From Alentia gelatinosa (lineage: Eukaryota; Annelida; Polychaeta; Phyllodocida; Polynoidae), in the NCBI GenBank assembly GCA_950022655.1, contig OX465587.1, positions 28,709,716-28,773,715 on the forward strand: DNA of 64,000 nt. The letters run 5' to 3'. Under the pieces are notes generated by a model that was not told where the DNA came from, did no database searches, and saw only the letters and a list, made by a program, of their open reading frames with translations. The translations under genes and the position numbers were made by a program. Positions 1 to 28,000 of the stretch are shown one piece after another (position 1 is the stretch's first letter; every line of letters begins with the position of its first letter).

Positions 1-596
1 CTGATATGTGAACAAATCAAAACACCTTCATCATAAGCCTCATGAATTTTAAAGAAAATCACTTTTTATATGTGACCAACTTTTTTAGATGGAATATATC
101 ATCTGGGGCTCTCTATGTTATGACTGAGAAAACTTAGTGGGTCAATGTCTTGTTCAGCATGGCCCATAACCCATTTGTTATATTTATACATGTATTGTTT
201 CTAAGACCAAATTACCTCAATTTCTACTGACTGATTTCATACACAAATACATTAATCTGTGACTGAATTTCCCTCATTTTATCTCCCCTGGTATTTTATT
301 CCATAGAACTCATACTCCATGACTGTGAAGGTAGTGTACCCAATACTTAATGGCTATTTGGGTGGTTTATTTTATCAATTGATAATATTATACAGGGTGA
401 GATAAAATCAGAAACCCACTTGATGAAATTAACTTGGTTGGCACTCCACCTTGTTTGACCGCTACATAATTCACTCAGCTTCGCTTCATGAATGACTTTG
501 CAGTCAAACTCGGTGGAGGACAGACCAGGTTATATGGTGACTGAGACTTTATGTGTCAGCCACAGAACACTTCCATAGATCAGAACAACCATCAGA

Positions 597-860
597 GTAA
601 AGTGGTGCTTCCACCAACACACAAGATATAGCGAGATCAGTCACGATTTGGTTGTCTTGCTAAATCTTGCTAGTTTTTGAATAATCGCATGCATATTTGC
701 CGCGATGTGTCTTGAGGTGTCGCGGTGGTGGAGCACCAAAATATGCACACGACATCACGCGCTATGTATCGCGACAACAGAGGTGTGACCTATCGAAACA
801 TTGTAAGGTAAACCAAGATATACCATGGCAAATCCATCGTGTTAGTGGAACCAGCCCTTG
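597..860 (-). mobile_element. MITE, AAGGGCTGGTTCCACCAACA family, copy 1
   Basis: The ends read AGTGGTGCTTCCACCAACAC and, inverted, GTGTTAGTGGAACCAGCCC. The interior shares ACAAGATATAGC and a run of words with the copy at 46029-46243, which lies in the opposite orientation. No ORF. Confidence 0.65.
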
Positions 861-1446
861 ACGAGAAACTATCCCCAGACATGGCAGCTTTCCACTTTTC
901 CATGAAAATTTTGTTTTCATTTCCAATTTATGAACTTTATTTTTTCCCTAGTGTAAAACACTAGTGTTTAGTGTAAAACAAAAGTATCAATGGGGCCACA
1001 TCCATGCCGATAAAACGGTGGTTTGAACCTCTCCTCCGCATGGAGTGGCCGACACTGATATCTTTTCCCAGATTTTCCCAGTCTCCAATTTTTTTTAGTT
1101 AGCTACTATGATTTTTACAGTTTATTACTAGTTATATCCCGAGTGACAAAGAAGTGATTTAAAAAGAAAAATCTATTTTAATTTTTTTTAACACCACAGT
1201 TGGAAACAGGCATATTCAAAAGTCACTTAATTTCTATCATCGAGAAGTGATTTTTATTACACCTCCTCTTTACCCTTGACTATCACACATTCCATATGAC
1301 GATAGAAAAAAGGAGTCCTGGTGCGTATGTTATTACTCAATGACTGACGGGTTTAATTTTACACTACACATACATTCACGGGCTGTCCTCTATTTCTGCA
1401 GCATGGCTTCCATTGCATTGATTCATGTCTGAACATATTTAGAGGG

Positions 1447-1673
1447 CTGTCTAGTACATATTCATCGGAACCAATCAGATCTTGTCAAACTGATGCTATA
1501 GATAGAACAGCGAACCATGTTATCCCCTTTCACCACCCAGCTAGAAATCCAGGTCATCAATATCTGACGTGCTCTCTTTGACCATCACAGACCTATGTCT
1601 TTATTCTGTGCCGTACAAACTGGACTATTGAAAGCTGCTCTGTGATTGGTTCCGACGAATACACACTAGACAG
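1447..1673 (+). mobile_element. MITE with CTGTCTAGT termini, copy 1
   Basis: About 31-bp inverted ends: CTGTCTAGTACATATTCATC on the left against CTGTCTAGTGTGTATTCGTC read from the right, both followed by GGAACCAATCA. 227 bp, non-coding. A target duplication is not clear. Confidence 0.75.
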
Positions 1674-1884
1674 TGGTGTTACGCCCTCCAGACATGACTA
1701 AACTCTCTAATATCGCCCACATACTAGCAATTTCCAGTCTAGCAGACGATCGCCGACAGCTACGAAGTTCTTGTGTTGTGATACACTGGTTCCCTGATCT
1801 TGACAGGGGGTGATTTCTCAGGGTATACAGACTTCAGCGTAGTGTTGCCGCACCGGAACCTGACACTCGCATGGGATTATGGGA

Positions 1885-2260
1885 TTTATTATATACCCAT
1901 GCAGTATATTTGATAATTACGTATTGCTGCTTCCTGTGCAGTATAAATTGTATACTGAACCCTGTGCAGTACACTGTTATACTGCACATGTTGAAACATC
2001 AGCAGTGTGTTGGCTTTCACGTTGACATGTCTTCTATGCCAGTGTATTTTAAAATCTGATTAATTTTGGGTATATGATAAATATATAACGACTCGCCATG
2101 CTAGCACATGCTACAAAACTCGATAGGAATTGATGTTATTTACGGAACTTGGCCTGGGGCCTCGTTCCGTTAAAAACAACAATTAGCCATCCTGTTTTGT
2201 AGCATGTACAGCATGGTCAGATCGTTCTATATAAATCCTAATTAGGTGTGAGTTTCATAG
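1885..2260 (+). mobile_element. Composite AT-rich repeat starting TATATACCCATGC, copy 1
   Basis: Begins TTATATACCCATGCAGTATA, continues through ATAAATATATAACG, and ends in a hairpin (TGCTAGCACATGCTACAAAACTC against TTTTGTAGCATGTACAGCATG). The copy at 32955-33290 keeps the same order of parts. Overlapping short ORFs have no coding signal. Confidence 0.55.
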
Positions 2261-3097
2261 ACGGGACAAATGCATCTAAGGTGGTTGACTAGATTATTCC
2301 ATCTATTCCACAGTGGAACTCTAGTCACAAATACACTTGAGTCTAGCCTTGATTGAGACAAACCACGAGAATTTTTTGTATACATGCGAACTATTTACAC
2401 AACAGAGTTTATATATGAATATTTATGATATGAGGCGACTCTAGCCACTTCCTATCTACTATATATGATAATATGGATATATGCCTGGATGGCAATTTGC
2501 TTTTAAAATATCCATTATGACATCAAAAGCTATCAGTGTATGATTCGCTTTTCATTCCATCAGGCTGGGTAGTCTGTGTTTGTTCTTATAGCCAAGTACC
2601 TCTATATATTTATAAAAGGCTGCATGCCAAGAATATCTATTAAATATACCCCTGTTGATATATAGTCACGATGTTTTGTGCGTTCAAGTCCATGTGGTTT
2701 TATGCAGGAATGAAAGATGTGCTTAAATAATCACTAGTGGTGGGTCACTTTATAGTCGGTTTTAATTCTAAATAATGCCACTTTCAAGAAATGACAATAA
2801 TAATAAATTTTGTTTCTCAGTTCGGAAGATACATTCCATGTCTCATACACGGACAGGGCATGAACTAAATCCAGTTTGGGTTGTGTATCGATTTATTAAG
2901 AAGACTCGACGAATTTTTTGTAACAATTTCTTCGTCAGAATTCAGTTGACTTGCCACGACGATTTGAAAACATTGGAAAGAATTGACTGAAAGAAGTCTA
3001 AGAAAGTGAAAAGCTAAATCATTGATAGTCCCTATATACCCTCAGGGTCCCCTGGGATGTTAAACCACAAATTGACAAACAGCTTCATTCGTCTATA

Positions 3098-3632
3098 TCC
3101 TCATAGCCAGTGCAGTCTCCTTAATTTTACCCATGATGAAATTGTCACGACAGAGTCGCAGCGTCTGTGGTAGCCCACTAAACCTAGGTTTATCGTGTCA
3201 TGTCAGTATTTGTACTGTCTTCTGTACAGGCATGGGATTTCCTGGCTTTTGGGACTTTTGTAAATCTGAGGAGAATGTATGTATATTAAACATAATAAAA
3301 ATGGTCACGCTCACTTTCGGCTGAGGCCATGGATTCACTTTAAATAATTAAACATCCAGGCCCTGGAACTCCGGGCAGCCTTTTTCTGGATTATTTTTTG
3401 TTATTTCCAAATCCTGTGCCTGTTTATGGAGTTCCCAAACATTTTCATTTTTTACTTTGTATATCATGGATAATAGATCAACAGATGAAATGCCTCTACT
3501 CATCTATTTCCTCATAGCCAGTGCAGTCCTTAATTTACCCATGATGAAATTGTCACGACAGTCATAACATCTGTGGTAGCGCCACTAAACCTAGGTTTAT
3601 CGTGTATTTTCAGTATTTGTACTGTCTTTATG
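3098..3632 (+). repeat. Direct duplication of about 120 bp
   Basis: 3098-3222 and 3510-3632 share CCTCATAGCCAGTGCAGTC, GATGAAATTGTCACGACAG and ACTAAACCTAGGTTTATCGT in the same order with small indels. No coding potential was recognised in either copy. Confidence 0.75.
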
Positions 3633-4324
3633 TTATAAACATCTAGTGTTATTTCACTGTATCTGGTTTCCTACTTTGTGCCGCATGAATAATAACGCAC
3701 AACTTTTTAATGCGTCCTTCATCATTTAGATGCATCTTCCTCCCACCGCCAAGAATGAAGATGTGCATGTTTATAAATGTGAGACTTTATTTTGTGGCCA
3801 AATTGTATCTGTAAGTCTAGCTCATTGGAAAAGTAAAATTGTTGACAAAAAATAAAAAGCTTTTGCTTATGAAACGTGTTTCAGTGATTTTAATTATTAT
3901 GTTGTGGGGAATATAGTTTTGCTGTGTTTCTAGTTTTAGTAGAACATTTTAAAACTGCTATTCAATATGGACATAAGCATTCTGAGCAATTAAAAATTTC
4001 AAGATTTTCATTTATAATGGTCAAAGTTCAGCAAAATCTTGAAAAATTGGCAGCCGATTTTTTTCAAGATTTTGCTGGCGATGTGGTCCTAGAGTCCATC
4101 TCAAATCCAAGGTGGCACGCGACTGATGAGGTTACCAGTCTCGTTAAGAAAATACATCTTCAAACCCATTCCGCAACGTGCATGAACAGAATCAAGCATA
4201 TCGAATGGTTTGTAAAATGTTTATTTAGCATGATGACACAAATACAGATGAAGGTTTAAAGCATTTAATGTTCCTTTACAGTATTCGCAACACACATTCT
4301 CTCCAGACCCACTCTGTGAGTGTA

Positions 4325-5208
4325 ATATACGGAAACTGGCTTGCTGTCTTGTACGTTAAACATACTGAGTAAAATTATTTATAAGATACATCCCGATGCC
4401 ATAGGCAGAGGGATGGTACCTGATTAATAATTCTACCAAGTACTTTGACGTACAAAAACAATCAGCCTGTTTTCAAATTATTATATACCTAAAAATGGCA
4501 AAATATGATCTAGTAACACGACCACAAACCCTGTACGTCACAGTGTGACGTACAGCCCTGAATACCACATGGGTAAGAATGGGCAGTTTATGTAGGAGAT
4601 CTAGGTATATAATATCATTATATGCAGGTATTATTAAAAGACGTCAAGAGTTTGAGTCCGAGTTTATTCATGTCACACATTTTGTTGGCTCTGTAATTTC
4701 ACAAGTCGAAGACTAGTGACATTTCGGAGTCAACAAAATGTGTGACATAGATAAACTCGAACTCAAACGAGTGGCATCTAGATTTTATCCTACCCCGTTT
4801 CCACATTTTTTCATCATTAGAAAGTTGTGATATAAACAACACTTTATGTCACAACTGAGACATAAACAAATCCCATGTTAAGCCTATGGTGTTTTTTATT
4901 AGGGGTAGGAATAAAGATATTATTATATACCTATGGCCATATGACCTAGACATACTGCCAGTTGATACCCTTGACGTATATTTATGGTCGTACGTCACAG
5001 TGTGACGTATGGGGAATGACATCATGTGACTATAGCTAAAATATTACCAGTCTTAGGGATATAATAATACAAAAACAGCCTGTTTCCCATACGCCAAAAT
5101 ACGGTAAAATTATCAAACAGATGCATCGGCATCGGAATGTATCTGATCAATAATTTTCGCCTCATATTTTTGAAGTATGATGACAGTAAGCCAGTTTCCG
5201 TATTATAC
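4325..5208. mobile_element. 884-bp foldback element with TACGGAAACTGGCTT ends and nested palindromes
   Basis: The left end at 4325 (ATACGGAAACTGGCTTGCTG) and the right end at 5208, read inverted (ATACGGAAACTGGCTTACTG), are terminal repeats. Inside are two GTACGTCACAGTGTGACGTA-type palindromes (about 4535 and 4990) and a long hairpin (4649-4690 against 4728-4770) belonging to the TATCCTACCCC family. Just downstream of the DDX55 stop codon. Confidence 0.65.
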
Positions 5209-5367
5209 ATAGATAATGTAGTAATTTATGTACATGAATCACAGAGTGGCACTACTTTCATGTCCCACACCTACAGTCACACACTCGGATACTCTTATAT
5301 ACATAACAATGAAAAACATGAGACCATGGTAATGATAATAATGAAAGTCTCGTTCACAACTCTCTTC

Positions 5368-18830
<13,463 letters not shown>

Positions 18831-19078
18831 GTTGCTGTTTGCTGTTCACCACGCGGACATTGCGCAAAGCACGGAAGTGCGCTGGTTACTCTAGAAAGCT
18901 AGCCAACAGAACAAAAGCACCGGCAACCAGCTTCAGCTTTGATATAGCTGGTTTTCGGCTGTCCGACAGTATCCGCTTATGATACGATAGGAATCAGTTA
19001 CGAGTATAAATATAAGCCTCACGTGTATGACTTTGACAAGTGGTGTTAAGACAACACTGACGCCACAGTGTAATTACG
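18831..19078. promoter_or_regulatory. Likely bidirectional promoter between DDX55 and MRM1
   Basis: The 248 bp between the divergent start codons must contain both 5' UTRs and both core promoters unless unseen non-coding first exons lie elsewhere. I see no obvious TATA box at a convincing place. Head-to-head spacing below 1 kb is a recognised arrangement for housekeeping genes. The shared promoter is an inference. Confidence 0.6.
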
Positions 19079-22000
19079 ATGGGAACTTTGATGAACTGTA
19101 GATGGCTGGCACACCCCTTCAGACAGGCATGTGCACGTTTGTTACACTCAGAATATAATAATTTAGTCTCATACCGAACTATGTCCAAAGCCAGGGTGTG
19201 TATGATGACCCAATGGTCCCACAGACACAGTGTGTTGCAACCTGTGTTCACTGGTAAACCTAGTTGTTGTAGTGATATCTGCGTTGGTTGTGGAGTTACT
19301 TCTTCCAGAATCCAGCTATACACTACATCGCCAAGGAGACAGAACGCCAGCCGACGCACTGGAGACGCCACAGAAGAGTCACATGACCCTGGACCTGACC
19401 TGATGCTGCTAGAAAAAGATCCCCACTCAGCCTCTGGACCACAGAGAGAGCACAAAATACATCAAAGCCAAGGGAAAAGAAAGAGTTCTAAATATGAACC
19501 AAAGGGATTCGGCAAAGGGCAGTATACGTATTCTCAACGTAAGACTAACAAAAGGTAATTCATTGAAGTTGAAAGGCGAATGAAAAGGGTATAGGCCTAC
19601 ATTTAAATTAATTTTTATATCTATTAATTGACAATACTTATTTTATGTATAGGGCACATAGCTATTGTGCAATGGAGACTGCCATCCACCCCCCCCCCCC
19701 ACCAATGCCATCACGCGGCGGGACCAAGTATCAATGGAATTTATCAAAACAAAAATTGGGGCTTGCCATGGAGGAATTTTAGCATTATCTCATCATTATC
19801 TAGATTATAACAACTGATAACAGTACTTGTTCCCTGACTACAGTAAAACCATTTTTCAATTTCCTGTCGGATGATGGCAGAACTAGCAATCACTCTGTAC
19901 CCTATATTCATAGACTATGCTACTTTTGAAATATAACTCTCATTCTCGGGAGCGGTGCCGACGTCACTAAGATACACTGCGTTGCTCGATTGTCTCGCTC
20001 TGCAGTTTATTTTCCCGAAAGTGGTGCAGTGCACTCCCACACGCACAAAGGGTTAAACAACTTTTCACCCCATTGAAACCAATGTTAAATCCACTGTAGG
20101 CCTACATCTCTATTAATATCTCAATAAATATCCAACATAGAGAAATCTAACAAGAAATTACATATAGCTGACAACAGGGGAAGAGAGTATATGGGTTTCT
20201 TTTTATCCATTTGTTATGCAAAGATTGTTTTATTTGGTGTGTTCTCAAGCAAACTGCCGAAATTGCAGATGACAGGCTGCTGCAACTGTCAAAACAAAAA
20301 CATATTCAAAAGTGCATAAATATTCAAATTCAAACATTCACACTTCTCTCCCACAAAGTTTATTCATATCACTTGACAGAAGAACATCAAACAACCTCTA
20401 ATTACGCATATTAACCATGTGCAGTGAGTTCAAACATTGAATTACATTTCGTCGATCGAGCGATAATAATAGAAAGCTAGGGTCTCCGAAAATGGAAAAA
20501 CCCTTTGCCAGCTAGAGCCTCGTTTGGGTTTGAACGTTCCGCTCCCGAGAATAGAGTATACATGCATACATTTTTGTCCTTGTTCGTGATAAACAAGAAC
20601 GTGGTTGGAACAGAATATAGATTCAAGATAAGATATCAAATAACAGACGATACAAAATAGACTTATATATATATGTGTCAATTGGTGTTTTCTTTTTTTA
20701 TTTTCGATAAGATATAATAAAGAGGAGGAACTGTTCATTGAGGGGGAGATCCTATTCGGCACCTTCCCGGTCTTGCTGGCGCTGAAGGCAGGCCGTCGGC
20801 GCGCGCACTGCCTGCACGTGAAACACGTTCTCCTCGACGACCCAGACCGAAGACCGCACCTTCAACAGGTACCTCCAAGGAATACAGGTCACCACCTCCC
20901 ACTCCACAATCACCCGGTCACAATCTCCCGTCGGCGCCACACCGACTCCTGGTACCTTTTCTTCCCCGTCTGTACCCACACAGACACGGCTGACACAGTC
21001 ACATATTCGTGTCGGTCTCTGGATGCCCCGCTTCGTAGCCAGCACGACTCGGTTTCCAGCAGGTGACGGACGGACTCGACGCTTAAAAAAAAATTTATGT
21101 CATAACTTTGCCAATAATTTTATACGTAGGAACTTCAAATAAACATCAATAGATAGCTAAAGCTATGCGGAAAACAGTTCGTAAGTTTATATTTTGATTC
21201 ACGATAGGCATTATATGATTATTTGTCATTGTTTGTTACGTCGTCCGCTGCGAGTGGCAGTATGTCACCTGGCGAAACCGAAGCGGGGCGTCCAATTTAC
21301 GAAGCGGGGTGTCCAAAGCGTGCTGGCTACCAAGCGGGGCGTCCAGTATTCGCTGTGTCCCTGCCTAGTCCGAGAAACATCTGACTGCCCACACCGCTAA
21401 ACAGTCAGAGCCTCTTGGTCTATCCCCCGCCCAGGTCCCGGGTGTAGGCGGCAGTGCATGGCAGCTTCATCAGGAAACGAGATAAAGACTTTTTGGGGGA
21501 TAATTAAACACAAGTCATGCACCTCGGATGGCCCCTGAGGCTCTGTGTAGGCTTTTACAAGGGAGATTGACACCTCTCCCTGCCGCCTGCTAGCCGGTGC
21601 AGGCGGTCAGAACATGACCGGGTGATTGTGGGGCGGGTGATAGTGACGTGTACCTGCTCCAACCACTGTCACGAGCTCTATCATACAGAGATGGCAGTTT
21701 TCTCTCCTACATCCTTTTACTTCTTTCCCCAGTGTTTTCTTGCTATATTTCCACACATTGTAATTAATCTCACCAAGCGGACCTTTTTCATAATCTAGGA
21801 TCGTGCATTTATAAGACCCTTTTCTGTACCTCTTACATGGATTGTCATTTATTGATATTTAAGTTTGTAGGAAAATTCCACAGAAAACCATACTAGGATA
21901 CTACTTGTTAAATATGTATATTATGGATGAGGCTGTAATAGCTCCACCTCCAGGTAGATGCTACCTTGAAATGGAAAATGAACTTCCCTCACCGTCGCCG

Positions 22001-25000
22001 TTTCCATGGCGCGCTTACTGGTTGTGACATCATAATTGATGACGTTGCCAGGAACTCCAGTGTCTCCCAAGAAGTGTGGCAACAAATTGTGAGGTTACTG
22101 AAATTAGATCCAGATGGATCTAAAAAGGGGCTGGGTGAATCCCCAAGTTAGGAGTTATGTCAAAGGTTTCGCTGCAAACCAAAACAAAAATTGTTAACCC
22201 TTAAACGACGGGTGCCTGTGGCCAAGCTACTGCCTGGAGGACGGGTGCTGGTGGTACTTTATAATGCTAGGGGGCGGGAACACAGTCATTAAAACCCACA
22301 ATTCAATTGTTTAATCATGTGATATGATATATGATATTGAATAGTTCAGTTCTTTTAAATATAGATACTAATAATGGTATTATACATACATTCTGTGAAA
22401 ATTTCATCGATGTTCCTCCATTATTCGTTGTTAAAAACGATTTTGTAGATTTTTGATAAATAATGCCTCAAGGCATCATTCGCCCTTGGCTGGATGATGC
22501 CTTGAGGCATCATTCGCCCTTAAAGGGTTAAACATGTGTATGAGATACAAGCTGGTGGTATCCTGCTGCAGATACTCGGCCTCGCTCGGGAGTCTGGGAC
22601 GGAAGTGCTGGCGGCAGACACCCGGACGCTGGACCGTCTGTCACGAGGCCGGCCTCACCAGGGACTGTGTCTCGATGTGGATGGCCTGAAGTTCCCCAGT
22701 CACTCCCAGTCTACTCATCATACGCGGTACGCCTCTCTAGTCTAATAAATCCATTAACCCATTCAGGGCAGAAAATACCTTGAGTCATTCCCCCAGCATG
22801 GACTGGATAGTGCCTTGAGGCATTCCCCAGCATAGATCGGATAATCCCTCGAGGCATTTGCCAGCATGCTAACTTTTTATTTAAATGTTGATATTATGAT
22901 AATATTTATAGAATATATGGAAATTGTAAAAAGGTAGTTTTTACATAGAAAAACCCATATCATTTTCTCCAAACTTATAAAGAATATAGTATATGTATAG
23001 TACTACAGATTTATATTCAAAAATCATAGGTCACGGTCCTTGTTTTTTTTGTTTTTTTTAAATGAAGAAAATTATATTTTTCAGTTCATTTCCTATACAA
23101 ATTAGTCAGATGTAAATTGGTCTGATTTACCTATTGGGTCAGGTCAAACTTGATAATACATTATAAACCATTCATTTGGTATTAGGATAAGTAAAAGAAA
23201 CTGATTTGAATTGATAATATTCAGTATTTAAAAATCACCAGGTAGCGCCACTGTGAATTTTAGGATATGCCTTTAATGGCCTGTCTAATAGTATTTCGTT
23301 TTGGATTCAACAGGCCTCGTGAAAGTGCAGAAACAAGACCCCAACTCTGGTTACTTCTCGACTCCATACAAGTGACATATACTTCCTTTGTCTTTATTTT
23401 CTTCTTCTATTTTCGTTATAAATACCATATTGTCTGAATATGAATCACGGTAAATCAAAAGATGATTGAAATAAACTTCATTCCTCTTGTGAGGAACAAA
23501 CAGAGTGGCACAACGTGATAGCTGCCAAAAAACCTACACATGCCAGGTCTTACTTTCTCGTAATATCGGTTATTTATTGTCATTTCAGGATCCAATGAAC
23601 TTTGGGGCCATCTTGCGTTCCTCGTACTTCCTGGGCGTTGATCACGTGTTCACAGTCAGAAATGGGAGGTCAGTGTTTTTAGTGGTATTTGCCTTCGGAT
23701 CAAACCACCAATTAGATAGGTGGTTTTTGGTGGGTTTTTTCCATTAACCAGTTAGATTGTTGTATATGTTTATAAGGTAGATCCCTGCCTAACGGACACC
23801 CCACGTTCCTTTTCTTGGAACGGATCCCTCTATCAGATGTTTATTTTAACCCTGCGTAAGCAGATACCCCGCATAAGCGAACACTTCGGCCCAGAATGTA
23901 GGGTATCTGCTGACGCAGGGTTCTACTGTACTTTAATGGCTAATTGGTTAATTTTTAAAACATAATTGATGTCACATTGGATGAGATAAAATGAGAAACC
24001 AACTTGGTCCGCACGCCATCTCATATGACTGCTACATAATTCACTCAGCCTCACTTTGAGAATTAATATGCAGTCAAACTTGGTGGAGTACGTACAAAGT
24101 TATTTTCATCTTGTGAGTTTCCTTCCTCCACCACTGTCTAGTGCATATTCGTCAGAACCAATCATAGTACAGCTTTCATTAGTCTGGTTTGTATGGCACA
24201 GAGTAAAGACATAGGTCCGTGATGGTCAAAGAGAGCACGTCAGATATTGACGACCTGGATCTCCTAGCTGGGTGGTGAAAGGGATAAGGTGGTTTGTTGA
24301 TCTATTTATAGCATCAGTTTCACAAGATTGGTTCCGATGAATATGTGCACTAGACAGCCCTCTAAGCCATGCTCTATGTTTGAGTCTACAGCTGCCCTCC
24401 GACTCCCGTCGTAAGCAAGGCCAGTGCTGGTGTGCTTGAAGTGGCGCCCATCTCGACAGTCGAATCAGTGTCGGATTTCATACAGGTGGGACCATGTTCT
24501 TGTTAATTGAAATACTGTAACACTATTAAAGGGGGTGTTCCATCGGGCTTGCTGTGAATCCGATGCCATCGGGTGTCTGCCGAACATGCTTTTAGTGTAC
24601 AAACCCACAGGGGATTTCAGAGGCATGTTGTTAAGGAACTGCGTTTTCCATGAGCTTCGACTCTCCTCTGATGTATTAATGAAATTTTGTTTTGTTAAAT
24701 CTCCTTTCTCTGTTTTGTGTGAACAGGATTCTCAACCTCGCTGACTTACACTATACACGAACTAACCTACGGGTCTGATAATTCTAACCAATATAGTTGC
24801 ACTATATAAATCTATACGATCATAGTAGTGGCCCAGGTGTGAATAGCCGGCAACCACTACAAAGTTAATATATACACAATAATTAGTAGAAACCGAACGA
24901 GAGTTAGACTTGACAATGTCTGGTCAGGTCTGCTCCTCACTACACTCGGCTATGCCTCGTGTAGTAATACACGACCTTCCCGTCATGGCATAGACATTGA

Positions 25001-28000
25001 CAAGTCTAACTCGAGTTCGGATTCGTATTTATCCTACCCCATCTATGCTTTTGTATTACTGTTAAAAAGATAAATATTGAGTCAACGACCAACAGAACCT
25101 TTTTCATAGTAGCTGACATCCTGCTCTCTGATTGGTCAATATTGTTATTACTCTAGTGGCATAAAAAACACTTTATGTCACGGCCTGCCACATAAAATTT
25201 CCCTATGTTAAGTCTATGGCGGTTTTTTATTAGGGGTGGGATAATGACTGGTTTTGGCCGTAATCTCCGAGTAGTGGACGCGTAGTAATATCCGAGCGAT
25301 TAGCAAGGATGTTATGTCGTCAACTGTGAGGAGATAACGGTCACTCGTATATAAAACAGTTATTCATGTATTTATTACCCACCTACAAGATTAATAACAA
25401 ATCTATTGCAATTAAAAAGTTTCTGTAAGCCATTTAGTTCCAGACACCACAGCACTGTCAAGCGTGGCAGTAATTTGGTGTAGACTTACACCAATAATAT
25501 AGTTCGCCATTAACCTGTGATTTTAGCATGCAAAGTGTGTTATGACAGTGATTTCTGATGGTAAATGAGATTATTATGATTGGTTCTAAATAATTAACAT
25601 TGAATGAACATTCAACTTATTTCGAAGTACATGATGATTCAACCTTATGGACAGGACTATTTTTCCGTAATCCCCCACCAGAGATTCTGACATGCCAGAA
25701 TCTCCAGGTAGCTGTTTCCAGATGCCATATACATTTCCTATGGAGACTCCGTAATAGGTGGGTAATAAAAGACTATTTCCTGTTGATCCAGGAAAAGAAG
25801 ACAGAAGGCTGGCGTATAGTGGGCACCGTTGGCACAGGTCAGAACCCCGATCAAAGAGTTACGCCTTTAACAGAAGTCTGCCTCGAAAAAAATACCCTAC
25901 TTCTCCTTGGTAAGTATTAGGTTTAATTCTTTCGATGTTTTTGACTTGCAAATCCATCTTGTGAAAAAAATGCCTGTAACTAGGGCTGACTAAGAAAAAG
26001 AGTCATTAGCAACCTATCAGAGACCAGTAAACAAGTTCTCTGAGCGAATCACACGAGGGCAACACGGAGAGCGCCAACCTGAACGCCGTTTCGAACTCAG
26101 GAGGGCACTTGTGGTAGTGTTACCGTAGGTTTCACACGTCTCCCACATTCTCCTTGGTAAGTATACTGTCTTTGATATCAATGTGTAGCCAAAGTATTTT
26201 CACAACAGGAATGTCACCTTGGGTAAGAACAAAAAGGAGACATATTTTTTATTTTCCTCAGAGAAACGTCATTCTCGGCCATAGTGGAGGACTGGGGATC
26301 TGTTGGGATGTTAAAACCACTGATATATTGCTGTGGAGAGGATCAAAATATATCTTTTTCTACGCAAGGAAAAAAATATGTATATTTTGAGAATGAATGA
26401 GTGGATTTCAATGGAAAGCTGCCATCTCTGGATAATTCTTAAGCCTTGCACCCACCAACACCAATTCTGGTCCTGATAGGCCTTACGATTGACTTCCCGA
26501 CTGGAATAAAGTTTCATCGGGAGGCCAGACCAAATCGTGGCAGTGAATCATGTTTCTATGATTGACTATGATAGCCGATTTTGGTCCTGATAGGTCTTAC
26601 GATTGACTTCCCGACTGGAAAAAAGTTTCATCGGGAGGCCAGACCAAATCGTGGCAGTGAACCATGTTTCTATGATTGACTATGATAGCCTATTTTGGTC
26701 CTGATAGGCCTTACGATTGACTTCCTGACTGGAATAAAGTTTCATCGGGAGGCCAGACCAAATCGTGGCAATGAACCATGTTTCTATGATTGACTATGAT
26801 AGCCGATTTTGGTCCTGATAGGCCTTACGATTGACTTCCCGACTGGAATAAAGTTTCATCGGGAGGCGAGACCAAATCGTGGCAGTGAACCATGTTTCTA
26901 TGATTGACTACCTGATACCTCTACCTGGAAACGCCAATCATAGAGCTTCCGATAAGATTCAACATGTTAGATTTTTCTTGGCCTATCGTAGCCTTACAGT
27001 AGCTAATCATAGCCATGGAATATGATGCACCGTTTGGGTCACGACAGAGCTCTACGATTAAAGGCCATTCAAATACCTCCCGAGGAGTTACGATCCAATC
27101 ATAGCCTATCAGGAGCTCTATTGTAGATCATCGGTGTTGGTAGGTGCAACGCCTGAGTGTGATGTTCCTCGATAGTAGTTGTATCAAAGATGTCAGATGG
27201 ACTCATGAATAAAGTGAGGAAATATTTATCATGTGGAATTTACTGCTTCAGAGAGACCGAGATAACATGAAAAGCACATCGTTTTTGGCTATGGAATGGG
27301 GCTGGGTTGTGTAGGGAGGTTTGAATCGGTCTCTGGACGCCCCGCTTCGTAACCAGCACGCCTCGGTTTTCAGCAGGTGACGGACGGACTCTACGCTTTT
27401 AAAAAATCTATATATAAGAACTTTGCCAATAATTGATGTAGGAACTTCGAATAAACATCAATAGATAGCTAAAGCTGTGCGGAAAAGAGTTTGTGGGTTT
27501 ATATTTTGATTCACGATAGGCAATACATGATTATTTGTCATTGTTTGTTATGTCGTTCGCCGTTAGTGCGAGTATGTCACCTATCGAAAACCAAGCGGGG
27601 CATCCAATTTACGAAGCGGGGCGTCCGAAGCGTGTATGCTACCGAGCGGGGAGTCCAGTATTCTTTGAATCACTGTCAATTGGTGTGAGTGAGGTCAAAT
27701 TTAGTCTTTTATAATTTAAAAAAAAAAATTTTCTCTTGACACTGTGACACCCCCCGGAACCGTGATGTCACACTGTCAACAACTGGCGTAACCATCCGCT
27801 ATGTTCTGTTGTCAATGTCGCCTTGGTAGCGAGTGGTCTGACTATAAATAACGCGAGCAGACGACTGCTCCGTCACTTTGATGCGGTAGCTCGTAGAGTG
27901 ATAACCCTTGCCACGTTTTCAGAACATTTCTTTTATAAATTGTAAATGAAAACAGGGATTTCCTTGGAATTGAGGAAGGCTACCATCTCTGGTTGTTTTT

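Noticed and set aside
3924..4259. 111-codon plus frame
   Set aside because: No recognisable family, no splice or start context; the surrounding sequence is AT-rich intergenic DNA with repeats.
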